Shown: in pieces, positions 1 to 5,649 of the stretch
Numbering within the stretch: the stretch's first letter is position 1
Layout of the letters: every line of letters begins with the position of its first letter
Source of the DNA: an uncultured Lachnospiraceae bacterium
GTDB taxonomy: Bacteria > Bacillota > Clostridia > Lachnospirales > Lachnospiraceae
Assembly: GCA_934418055.1 (NCBI GenBank)
Contig: CAKRWX010000171.1
Coordinates: 1 to 5,649 of the forward strand
Direction of reading: 5' to 3'
DNA length: 5,649 nt
Notes under the pieces: generated by a model
The model's database searches: none
Told to the model about the DNA's origin: nothing
Seen by the model: only the letters and a program-made list of their open reading frames with translations
Made by a program: the position numbers and the translations under genes

Positions 1-529
1 TGCCATGGCCTGCATGAAAGATCCAAAGACCATGGAGCAGGCGAAGATCGTTGCCATGGGAGGCGCATTTTTAAGCTCCTACCCGGAGTGGAACATCATC
101 TGTGACCCGGAAGCGGCAGATGTGGTTCTCAGAACCTGTAAGAATCTGATCTGCATGGGACTGGATGTGACCAAGTATCTTGGCATTGATGAGACACGCC
201 TGGAACAGTGGAAAACGTCAGGCGATCCACTATTGGAGTATTTCCTGAAAGGCGTTGCGATGTTCCAGAAAGCCACAGGATTTCCAGTGACCTTCCACGA
301 TGTGCTTTTAGTGGCATATCTGCTGGATCCACAGGTAGTTACCTTAAAGAAAGGCAGTTTCGCCGTAGAACTGGCGGGACGGCTGACCAGAGGAACCATG
401 GTGGATCAGTCCAATTATTATGAGATCGATCCGAAGCCGGAAGAGGGACTTCTCTTTGCCACAAAGATAGACACAGAACGATTTTTTCGTATTCTGGATC
501 AGTATTTTGTTGTATCAACAGCCATTTAA
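1..529 (+). CDS. Inosine-uridine-type nucleoside hydrolase, C-terminal half (5' partial)
   Basis: Predicted cytoplasmic nucleoside N-ribohydrolase, which splits a nucleoside into free base and ribose. Only about 175 residues are visible; family members are usually 300-330 residues. The reading frame is open to the left edge, and the N-terminal DxDxxxDD calcium/ribose-binding motif is absent, so the ATG at 5 is internal. Counting from that ATG, visible family motifs are MGG (18-20), EWN followed by DPEAA (28-38), GLDVT (52-56), the HD pair H98-D99 leading into VAYLLDP, and LTRG followed by VD near residue 130. The His matches the active-site His of the family and the Asp the calcium-binding Asp. 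The MGG-to-EWN loop is short and lacks the usual GN element. TAA at 527-529 ends the gene 49 bases before the transporter lipoprotein, with no terminator between, which suggests shared transcription. The family call is firm; whether it prefers ribo- or deoxyribonucleosides cannot be told. Confidence 0.9.
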   Translation, partial: AMACMKDPKTMEQAKIVAMGGAFLSSYPEWNIICDPEAADVVLRTCKNLICMGLDVTKYLGIDETRLEQWKTSGDPLLEYFLKGVAMFQKATGFPVTFHDVLLVAYLLDPQVVTLKKGSFAVELAGRLTRGTMVDQSNYYEIDPKPEEGLLFATKIDTERFFRILDQYFVVSTAI

Positions 530-562
530 GAGGCTTGAGATAGATATTTTTTACACATGTTC

Positions 563-570
563 AAGGAGGA
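563..570 (+). promoter_or_regulatory. Strong ribosome binding site for the BMP lipoprotein
   Basis: AAGGAGGA lies 8 bases before the ATG at 579. It is a near-perfect match to the 16S anti-Shine-Dalgarno sequence and settles the start against the in-frame ATG at 507. The rest of the 530-578 gap is AT-rich and shows no hairpin with a T-tract. I see no convincing -35/-10 pair, so no promoter is called there. Confidence 0.85.
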
Positions 571-578
571 AACAAGTA

Positions 579-1739
579 ATGAAGAAAAGAGCGACAGCAG
601 CAATTCTTGCAGCATGCATGACTGCAAGCATGGTAGCAGGATGCAGCGCACCAGAACCAGAGGAGACCAAGGCAGCAGAGACCACCGTTGCAGCAGCAGA
701 AGAGACCACTGCAGCAGGCAGCGAGGCAGCTTCTGAGGCAGAGACCAAAGCAGCAGAGGACTACAAGATCGGCCTTCTGATCCCTGGAAACTTAGGTGAC
801 AAGTCTTTCTTTGATGCATCATTCCGTTCCATCGAGCCGATCGAGGCTCTTGGCGCAACCGTAGAGTATGTTGAGGTAGGAACTGATACTTCCAAGTATT
901 ATCCTGCATTTGTCGATATGTGTGAGAAAGGCTATGACCTGATCCTTACCATTTCCAGTAACTGTGATGACGCTCTGGTACAGGCTGCCGAAGAGTATCC
1001 AGATCAGAAATTCATCAACCTGGATGATGAGATCGCAGATCCGCCAGCAAACGTATACATCATGGGTACCAAGAACAACGAGATGTGCTTCTTAGCAGGT
1101 GCTGCAGCAGCATTAAAGGCAGCAGAGCTTGGTGAGACCACCATCGGTTTCGTAGGTGGTATGGATATCCCTGGAATCAATGAGTTCCTGGTTGGTTACA
1201 TTGAGGGCGCTCAGGCTATCAACCCAGATATCAAGGTTTCCACTTCCTACATCGGAAGCTTTACCGATACTGCAAAGGGTAAAGAGAACGGACTTCTGCT
1301 TTACAATTCCGGTATCTCCGTTGTATTTGCATGTGCTGGACAGTCCGGTCTTGGTGTGATTGACGCAGCTGTACAGACTGGCAAGTTTGCCATCGGCGTT
1401 GACTCCGACCAGGCAGAGGCATTAAAGGATTCCCAGCCAGATATGGCAAATGTGATCATCACTTCCGCAATCAAGAATATTCCAGACAATGCAGTACGTG
1501 TGGTAAAACAGGCAATGGCTGGCGAGGTTCCTTACGGTACAAGAGAAGTCTTCGGTCTTGCTGAGGATGCAGTAGGTATCGCTGAGAACGAGTTCTATGA
1601 GAAGCTGTTAAGCGCAGATGACCGTGCAGCAGTGGAAGAGTTAAAGACAAAAGTAATGGCTGGTGAGGTAGAGATGACACCTACCATCGGTATCACAACT
1701 GAGAAGATCAACGAGATCCGTGAGGCAGCTCGTCCATAA
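579..1739 (+). CDS. BMP/PnrA-family nucleoside-binding lipoprotein (ABC transporter substrate-binding protein)
   Basis: Predicted extracellular, membrane-anchored substrate receptor of a nucleoside ABC importer, 386 residues. The signal peptide has a basic start (MKKR), a hydrophobic stretch and the lipobox VAGC, with Cys22 as the lipidation site. Residues 23-60 form a low-complexity Ala/Glu/Thr tether. The BMP fold starts near residue 62. Typical elements are GDKSF (73-77), a KFI-LDDE segment and an LAG before the first-lobe hinge, GFVGGMD (190-196), GSF followed by KGKE, GLGV, and GVDSDQ (273-278), the most telling BMP signature. The family includes Treponema PnrA, Bacillus NupN and Lactococcus BmpA, several of which bind purine and pyrimidine nucleosides. 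The start is fixed by AAGGAGGA at 563-570. The ATPase gene begins 17 bases after the stop, and the gene order supports the nucleoside role. The exact ligand is inferred. BMP relatives for other ligands exist, but the neighbouring hydrolase favours nucleosides. Confidence 0.93.
   Translation: MKKRATAAILAACMTASMVAGCSAPEPEETKAAETTVAAAEETTAAGSEAASEAETKAAEDYKIGLLIPGNLGDKSFFDASFRSIEPIEALGATVEYVEVGTDTSKYYPAFVDMCEKGYDLILTISSNCDDALVQAAEEYPDQKFINLDDEIADPPANVYIMGTKNNEMCFLAGAAAALKAAELGETTIGFVGGMDIPGINEFLVGYIEGAQAINPDIKVSTSYIGSFTDTAKGKENGLLLYNSGISVVFACAGQSGLGVIDAAVQTGKFAIGVDSDQAEALKDSQPDMANVIITSAIKNIPDNAVRVVKQAMAGEVPYGTREVFGLAEDAVGIAENEFYEKLLSADDRAAVEELKTKVMAGEVEMTPTIGITTEKINEIREAARP
642..758 (+). repeat. 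Low-complexity Ala/Glu/Thr tether with imperfect GCAGCAGAG repeats
   Basis: This stretch encodes residues 22-60 of the lipoprotein and is built from imperfect GCAGCAGAG/GAGACC units. The 18 bases at 663-680 and 741-758 match at 17 positions and both encode ETKAAE, in the same frame, 78 bases apart. The tether separates the lipidated Cys from the ligand-binding fold, a common arrangement in clostridial lipoproteins. Its repeat nature makes length variation between strains likely. It has no separate function that I can identify. Confidence 0.75.
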
Positions 1740-1756
1740 GAAAACCGGAGGTCCTG

Positions 1757-3307
1757 ATGGAACAGTATATTTTGGAAATGAAGAACATCTCGAAAATATA
1801 TGGCAACGGTATCGTGGCTAATAAAGATGTAAACTTCAACTTGAAGAAAGGTGAGATCCACGCATTAGTCGGAGAGAACGGCGCAGGCAAGTCCACCTTA
1901 ATGAAAATTTTATTTGGCATGGAGCCGCCGTCCTCAGGCGAGATCATTCTGAGAGGAGAACCAATCCGGTTCTCCTCTTCTAAGGATGCGATCTCCCATG
2001 GGATTGGAATGGTGCATCAGCACTTTATGCTGGTGGAATCATTCACGGCGGCTCAAAATATTATCCTGGGCATGGAACCGAAGAAAGGAATGTTTGTCAG
2101 CGAAGAAAAAGCCATTTCTTTCACCAAAGAATTGAGTAAAAAATATAATCTGAAAGTAGAGGCGGAAGCGGTGACAAGAACGCTTCCTGTTGGCGTTAAG
2201 CAGAAAATTGAGATTTTAAAGGCTCTGGCCAGAGGCGCAGAGATTCTGATCTTAGATGAGCCGACAGCAGTGCTGGCTCCACAGGAGACCGACCAGCTGT
2301 TCGATGAGCTGATCCACTTAAAAGAGCAGGGACATACCATTGTGTTCATTTCCCATAAGATCCCGGAGGTAAAACGGATCTCTGACCGTATTACGGTTAT
2401 GAGAGCTGGTACCTTTGTGGGCTGCCATAACACCTGTGACGTGACCGAACAGCAGATATCCAGTATGATCATGGGCTGCGATATGGATACCGGCATCGCC
2501 AGAACCCCGTACCACGCAGGCGAGATACGCATGAAGGCTGAGCATGTGTCCTATGAGGACCAGAATGGTGTTTCTATGCTGAAGGATGTAAACTTTGGCG
2601 TTCACGGCGGCATGGTATTTGGTATCGTCGGCGTTCAGGGCAACGGACAGGTAGAGCTGGTAGATCTAATAACCAGAAGAAGAACCTTAAAAGAAGGCGA
2701 GATCCAGATCAGCGGCAAATCCGTGAAAGATATGACTATCGAAGAGATCCGCAAGATGCGGTTCGGCTATATCCCGGAGGACCGTATGGTGCATGGAATC
2801 GCCGGACATGAGTCTATTGCGGAGAATATGATCTCCAACCGTTACTCAACACCGGAATTTGAAAAAGGCGGTCTGCTGGATTATAAAAAAATAGACCAGT
2901 TTGCCGATGAGAATATTAAGGCTTATGAGATCCGCTGCTCTGATAACAAGCAGAATGTAGGAATGTTATCTGGCGGAAATATGCAGAAGGTGGTCGTGGC
3001 AAGAGAGTGCGCCCACAACCCGGAGGTTCTGATCGCGGAACAGCCGACCCGTGGCGTAGATATCGGCGCTGCCCACATCATCCACAAGAAGATCATCGAG
3101 CTGCGTGACGCAGGCTGCGCGGTGCTTCTGATCTCTGCAGACTTAAATGAAGCTTTGAAGCTTTCTGACGTGATCGCTGTCATGTACGAGGGCGAGATCG
3201 TGGCATATTTTGACAACTTAGAGGACTTAAACGAAGAAAAACTAGGTCTGTATATGCTGGGCCTGGAGAAGCATGACAAAGAACAGATCAGGAGGGCAAT
3301 CGGATGA
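1757..3307 (+). CDS. Nucleoside ABC transporter, fused double ATP-binding subunit (NupO/YufO type)
   Basis: Cytoplasmic ATPase subunit that powers the importer, 516 residues with two nucleotide-binding domains in one chain, the usual length for this family. Domain 1 (about 5-245) has Walker A GENGAGKST (39-47), Q-loop Q88 in MVHQHFML, the divergent signature LPVGVKQ (143-149), Walker B ILILDE with catalytic Glu168, and H-loop His200. Domain 2 (about 255-500) has a degenerate Walker A, GVQGNGQ (292-298), lacking the GKS/T residues; a canonical signature LSGGNMQ (404-410); Glu428-Gln429 in place of the Walker B Asp-Glu; and ISAD where the H-loop His is expected. This asymmetry and the sequence AEQPTRG fit the BMP-associated nucleoside family rather than RbsA-type sugar ATPases, whose second domain keeps a normal Walker B. 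GGAGGT at 1747-1752 precedes the ATG by 4 bases. The stop overlaps the next start (ATGA), so translation is probably coupled. Confidence 0.94.
   Translation: MEQYILEMKNISKIYGNGIVANKDVNFNLKKGEIHALVGENGAGKSTLMKILFGMEPPSSGEIILRGEPIRFSSSKDAISHGIGMVHQHFMLVESFTAAQNIILGMEPKKGMFVSEEKAISFTKELSKKYNLKVEAEAVTRTLPVGVKQKIEILKALARGAEILILDEPTAVLAPQETDQLFDELIHLKEQGHTIVFISHKIPEVKRISDRITVMRAGTFVGCHNTCDVTEQQISSMIMGCDMDTGIARTPYHAGEIRMKAEHVSYEDQNGVSMLKDVNFGVHGGMVFGIVGVQGNGQVELVDLITRRRTLKEGEIQISGKSVKDMTIEEIRKMRFGYIPEDRMVHGIAGHESIAENMISNRYSTPEFEKGGLLDYKKIDQFADENIKAYEIRCSDNKQNVGMLSGGNMQKVVVARECAHNPEVLIAEQPTRGVDIGAAHIIHKKIIELRDAGCAVLLISADLNEALKLSDVIAVMYEGEIVAYFDNLEDLNEEKLGLYMLGLEKHDKEQIRRAIG
3290..3307 (+). promoter_or_regulatory. 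Ribosome binding site and ATGA stop/start overlap, ATPase to permease 1
   Basis: AGGAGGG at 3290-3296 lies inside the end of the ATPase gene, 7 bases before the permease ATG at 3304. The ATPase stop TGA (3305-3307) overlaps that ATG. The arrangement favours translational coupling, which helps keep subunit amounts in balance. Confidence 0.8.
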
Positions 3308-4356
3308 AGCTGAGCCGTGAACAGTCTTTTAATATCATCAGAACCGCAGTTTCCATGCTGGTAGCCGTTCTGGTAGCATTTGTGATCATTTTGCTGGTCA
3401 GCGACCAGCCGGTAGAATCCATCCGCATCTTCCTGGTTGCGCCATTTTCCACCAAACGTTATCTGGGAAATATCATTGAGACCGCGGTTCCTCTGATCTT
3501 TTCCGGTCTTGCCATGGCAGTGATGTTCAAGACGAACCTGTTTAACATGGGCTGTGAGGGCGTGTATTTTATCGCCGGTATCGCTGGTTCCTTTGCAGCG
3601 ATCTGGTTAAAACTACCTCCAGTATTTTTCCCGATCTTATGTATCATCATGGGCGCTGTTGCCGGTATTTTAGTGATGCTGGTTCCTGGCGTTTTAAAGG
3701 CAAAATATGGTGCCAGCGAGCTGGTAACTTCCCTGATGATGAACAACATCTTACAGGGTGTGGGATTATTTGTATTAAACAATGTGATTCGTGACCCAAG
3801 CGTTGCTTCTTTGGTTTCTTATAAGTACAGAAGCAACGCGCTTTTAGCAACCATCATCCCTGGAACCCGTGTCCATGCTGGTTTCCTGATCGCTCTGGCA
3901 TGTGTGGCTCTGACCTATTTATTCCTCTATAAGAGCAAATGGGGCTACGAGATCCGTATGACCGGTGACAATGTGCATTTTGCCAAAGCTTCTGGTATCA
4001 ATGTAACCAAGGTGATCATCCTGGTTCATGTGGTAGCCGGTGCGTTAGCAGGCGCAGGCGGTATCATCGAGTGTATCGGTATGCACAAGCGTTTCGAGTG
4101 GACGGCACTTCCTGGCTATGGCTTTGATGGCGCCATGATTGCCATGTTAGCCAACAATAACCCGGTGGCAGTGATCGGTTCCGCCCTGTTTGTCAGCTAC
4201 TTAAGAGTCGGCGCGGACTTAGTAAACCGTTCTTCCGATATCCCTACGGAAATGATCTCCATCTTACAGAGTATCATCATCCTGTTGATTTCCGCAGAGC
4301 GGTTCCTTCACAAATACAAACAGAACTGGATCGAAAAGGAGGCAAAAAATAAATGA
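3304..4356 (+). CDS. Nucleoside ABC transporter permease 1 (BPD_transp_2 family, NupP/YufP type)
   Basis: Integral membrane subunit, 350 residues, forming half of the predicted nucleoside channel. A first membrane span covers about residues 14-32, followed by a loop and the block PLIFSGLAMAVMF (63-75). Family motifs are NMGCEG (81-86; NIGAEG is more usual), GASELVTSLMMNNI (136-149), and a cytoplasmic coupling segment around MTGDN...ASGIN (219-233) that is expected to touch the ATPase. Further hydrophobic segments run to about residue 332, and the chain ends in a Lys-rich cytoplasmic tail. I estimate 8-10 spans by eye. Residues 166-179 between two spans are encoded by an 11-base inverted repeat (see findings). 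The gene overlaps its neighbours by 4 bases at both ends, with AGGAGGG 7 bases before the start. It is related to permease 2, sharing the GIN coupling motif, and the pair would form a heterodimer. Substrate is inferred from the binding protein and context. Confidence 0.93.
   Translation: MKLSREQSFNIIRTAVSMLVAVLVAFVIILLVSDQPVESIRIFLVAPFSTKRYLGNIIETAVPLIFSGLAMAVMFKTNLFNMGCEGVYFIAGIAGSFAAIWLKLPPVFFPILCIIMGAVAGILVMLVPGVLKAKYGASELVTSLMMNNILQGVGLFVLNNVIRDPSVASLVSYKYRSNALLATIIPGTRVHAGFLIALACVALTYLFLYKSKWGYEIRMTGDNVHFAKASGINVTKVIILVHVVAGALAGAGGIIECIGMHKRFEWTALPGYGFDGAMIAMLANNNPVAVIGSALFVSYLRVGADLVNRSSDIPTEMISILQSIIILLISAERFLHKYKQNWIEKEAKNK
3800..3839 (+). repeat. Perfect 11-base inverted repeat with 18-base loop inside permease 1
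   Basis: GCGTTGCTTCT at 3800-3810 is exactly complementary to AGAAGCAACGC at 3829-3839. Six of the eleven pairs are G-C. The mRNA could fold into a hairpin within the coding region. No T-tract follows, so it is not an intrinsic terminator on this strand. Confidence 0.6.
4336..4356 (+). promoter_or_regulatory. Ribosome binding site and ATGA stop/start overlap, permease 1 to permease 2
   Basis: AAGGAGG at 4336-4342 lies in the last codons of permease 1, 10 bases before the ATG at 4353. The permease 1 stop TGA (4354-4356) overlaps that start. This is the second ATGA junction in the operon and again suggests coupled translation. Confidence 0.8.
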
Positions 4357-5270
4357 AAAATTTTATGAATCTGGTTTTCACCAGTGATTTTATGTACTCC
4401 ATTTTCCGAGTGACCACGCCTCTGTTATTTGCGTCCATGGGAGCAGTGCTCTCTGATGTGGCTGGTGTGCCAAACATCGCATTGGAAGGTATGATGTTAA
4501 TAGCCGCGTTTGCCGGTATGTATTTCAGCTTTGTATTCCAGAGTGCCTGGATGGGACTGCTGTTTGCCATGCTGTTTGCAGTTGCCATTGCGGGAGTGCT
4601 GGCGTTCTTTACCCTGTATTATAAGACCAACATCATTCTTGGCGGTATCGCTATCAACAGCCTTGCCAGCGGCGGAACCATTTTCTTTTTGTACCTGGTG
4701 GCTCATGACAAGGGAACCAGCGTTTCCTTAGCAAGCAAGGTGCTTCCGAACGTGAACATTCCGGTGATTGAGAGCATCCCGTTTTTAGGTGCAGTGGTAT
4801 CCGGCCATAATGTGCTGACTTATGTGTCGGTTCTGGCCGTGATCTTTACCTGGATCCTCTTAAAGAAGACAGCCCTTGGCTATCACATCCGGGCCGTGGG
4901 AGAGAAGAAGGAAGCGGCGGAATCCGTTGGTATCAATGTGTTAAAGACCCAGGCTATCGCCCTGTTATTAAGCGGTGTGATGTGCGGTTTCGGCGGCGCG
5001 TTTATGTCCATGGGCTATGTGTCCTGGTTCTCCAGAGATATGGTCAGCGGACGTGGCTGGATCGCCCTGGCGGCAGAGGCCATGGGACAGCAGGGACCAC
5101 TGGGAACAGCGGCAACTTCCCTGTTATTCGGTGTGTCTGACGCCTTATCCAACGTAGTTGCCACTATGGGCTGGCCGTCTGACTTAGTAAAGACCATTCC
5201 GTACTGCGTGACCTTGATCGGACTTGGTATTTTCTCTGTCCGCACTTATAAGAGATCGAAAAATATTTAA
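4353..5270 (+). CDS. Nucleoside ABC transporter permease 2 (BPD_transp_2 family, NupQ/YufQ type)
   Basis: Second integral membrane subunit, 305 residues, the normal size for this shorter partner. The opening block TPLLFASMGAVLSDVAGV (22-39) is followed by NIALEGMML (41-49), the hallmark of this permease class. The cytoplasmic coupling helix reads RAVGE..EAAESVGIN (180-195), a good match to the family RAVGExPxAAxxxGIN pattern and closer to it than the same region of permease 1. A further motif, GRGWIALAA (233-241), is also characteristic. It is followed by MGQQGPLGT, where many relatives have FGxWxP. I count about 8 hydrophobic segments by eye. The chain ends in a short Lys/Arg-rich tail. Translation is probably coupled to permease 1. 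The TAA at 5268-5270 is followed 27 bases later by the glycyl radical enzyme gene, with no terminator between. It presumably pairs with permease 1 and the double ATPase. Confidence 0.93.
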   Translation: MKNFMNLVFTSDFMYSIFRVTTPLLFASMGAVLSDVAGVPNIALEGMMLIAAFAGMYFSFVFQSAWMGLLFAMLFAVAIAGVLAFFTLYYKTNIILGGIAINSLASGGTIFFLYLVAHDKGTSVSLASKVLPNVNIPVIESIPFLGAVVSGHNVLTYVSVLAVIFTWILLKKTALGYHIRAVGEKKEAAESVGINVLKTQAIALLLSGVMCGFGGAFMSMGYVSWFSRDMVSGRGWIALAAEAMGQQGPLGTAATSLLFGVSDALSNVVATMGWPSDLVKTIPYCVTLIGLGIFSVRTYKRSKNI

Positions 5271-5285
5271 CAAAAGAAAAATATT

Positions 5286-5291
5286 GGGGGA
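5286..5291 (+). promoter_or_regulatory. Atypical ribosome binding site for the YjjI-family gene
   Basis: GGGGGA ends 6 bases before the ATG at 5298. It is less like AGGAGG than the sites upstream, so initiation may be weaker. There is no other ATG, GTG or TTG in frame between the permease stop at 5268-5270 and 5298, so the start is not in doubt. The 27-base gap (5271-5297) is A-rich and holds no hairpin terminator. Confidence 0.55.
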
Positions 5292-5297
5292 CAAAAG

Positions 5298-5649
5298 ATG
5301 GATCTGAAGCAGGATATTATCAATACCATTACCAATCCGCGGGTGACCTTTAACCAGCGTCTGAAGGACATGGCGAAGATCGCAGAAAATGCGGTGGAGC
5401 TGGTGGAATATACCGACAAATCCAAGGAATATTTCGCAAATGGCGCCATGATGGATATGTTCGAGGGGAAATCTCCTTACAGAACCAGATATTGTGTGCC
5501 GGATTTTGAGAAGTTCCTGAAAAACGGCAGTGAGTTTCTGATGCTGGAACCGGCAAAAGACATCTGGGATGCAGTGGGCAATCTGCTGTGTCTGTATCAC
5601 AATATTCCGGCTGACGGCGGCCTTCCGGTTTATATCGGCTGTCTGGATC
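5298..5649 (+). CDS. yjjI: YjjI-family glycyl radical enzyme, N-terminal part (3' partial)
   Basis: Start of a predicted cytoplasmic, oxygen-sensitive glycyl radical enzyme; 117 residues are visible and the frame is open to the right edge. E. coli YjjI is about 500 residues, so roughly a fifth is seen. Recognition rests on ordered matches to YjjI as I remember it: QRL near residue 20, DMFEG (53-57), PY (60-61), RY (64-65), PD (68-69), FL.NGS (73-78), LE..KD (83-88), LYH (99-101) and PVYIG (110-114). The catalytic Cys and the C-terminal glycyl radical loop lie beyond the window, so activity cannot be judged. I know of no established reaction for YjjI; activation would need a radical SAM partner (YjjW in E. 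coli). It follows the importer genes by 27 bases without a terminator, so it is probably the sixth gene of the operon. In E. coli yjjI sits next to deoCABD, which makes this placement meaningful. No other family fits as well; PflB-type formate lyases are longer and start differently. Confidence 0.83.
   Translation, partial: MDLKQDIINTITNPRVTFNQRLKDMAKIAENAVELVEYTDKSKEYFANGAMMDMFEGKSPYRTRYCVPDFEKFLKNGSEFLMLEPAKDIWDAVGNLLCLYHNIPADGGLPVYIGCLD

Noticed and set aside
5..7. ATG at 5 as the true start of the nucleoside hydrolase
   Set aside because: The frame continues to the left edge, no ribosome binding site can be seen, and the N-terminal calcium-binding half of the family is missing, so this is an internal Met.
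507..578. A longer start for the BMP lipoprotein at the in-frame ATG at 507
   Set aside because: It would overlap the hydrolase gene, has no ribosome binding site, and would put 24 extra residues including several charges ahead of a textbook lipoprotein signal. AAGGAGGA at 563-570 clearly serves the ATG at 579.
530..578. A promoter or terminator between the hydrolase and the lipoprotein
   Set aside because: TTGAGA at 535-540 has no suitable -10 at 16-18 bases, and no stem followed by a T-tract is present. Cotranscription is the simpler reading.
526..909. Leu-rich 127-codon frame on the - strand opposite the lipoprotein signal and tether
   Set aside because: Its Leu/Gln-rich makeup comes from reading the repeated Ala/Glu codons backwards; it has no ribosome binding site and lies wholly antisense to a well-supported gene.
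2053..2532. 159-codon frame on the - strand opposite the ATPase
   Set aside because: It is a shadow of the codon pattern of the ATPase gene, with no recognisable domain or start signal.
3149..3164. Tandem GAAGCTTT x2 in the ATPase gene
   Set aside because: The two 8-base units encode ordinary family sequence (NEALKLSD region), so this is probably coincidental codon choice.
1757..5270. Ribose/sugar (RbsAC-type) importer instead of a nucleoside importer
   Set aside because: A BMP lipoprotein rather than a periplasmic sugar-binding protein, two different permeases, the AEQPTRG motif and the adjacent nucleoside hydrolase all favour the nucleoside family.
5184..5600. 138-codon - strand frame across the permease 2/yjjI junction
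   Set aside because: It is antisense to two recognised genes, resembles no known family, and has no start signals.

Overview
The window looks like part of a nucleoside uptake and catabolism operon from a low- to mid-GC Firmicute. A gut-type Clostridia/Lachnospiraceae member is the best guess. The reasons are the lipoprotein signal followed by a long Ala/Glu/Thr-rich tether, strong AAGGAGG-type ribosome binding sites, roughly balanced base composition, and an oxygen-sensitive enzyme family at the 3' end. The taxon is inferred from style only; no rRNA or marker gene is present.

Layout, all on the + strand: (1) 1-529, the C-terminal half of an inosine-uridine-type nucleoside hydrolase, running off the left edge. 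(2) A 49-base gap with a strong ribosome binding site and no visible terminator. (3) 579-1739, a BMP/PnrA-family substrate-binding lipoprotein. (4) 1757-3307, a double-domain ABC ATPase. (5) 3304-4356 and 4353-5270, two BPD_transp_2-type permeases, each joined to the gene before it by a 4-base ATGA overlap. (6) 5298 to the right edge, the N-terminal 117 residues of a YjjI-family glycyl radical enzyme. No gap between genes exceeds 49 bases. There are no RNA genes, mobile elements or CRISPR arrays.

How the genes fit together: genes 3-5 have the order lipoprotein, ATPase, permease, permease seen in Bacillus nupNOPQ (yufNOPQ), so the module should import nucleosides. The hydrolase would split them inside the cell into base and (deoxy)ribose. 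The point of most interest is the last gene. YjjI is a glycyl radical enzyme for which I know no established reaction. In E. coli yjjI lies beside yjjW and deoCABD, the deoxynucleoside catabolic operon. Finding a relative as the next gene of a nucleoside importer/hydrolase operon in a very different lineage suggests a role in nucleoside or pentose metabolism. The gene is cut off before its catalytic Cys and Gly loop, so activity cannot be judged here.
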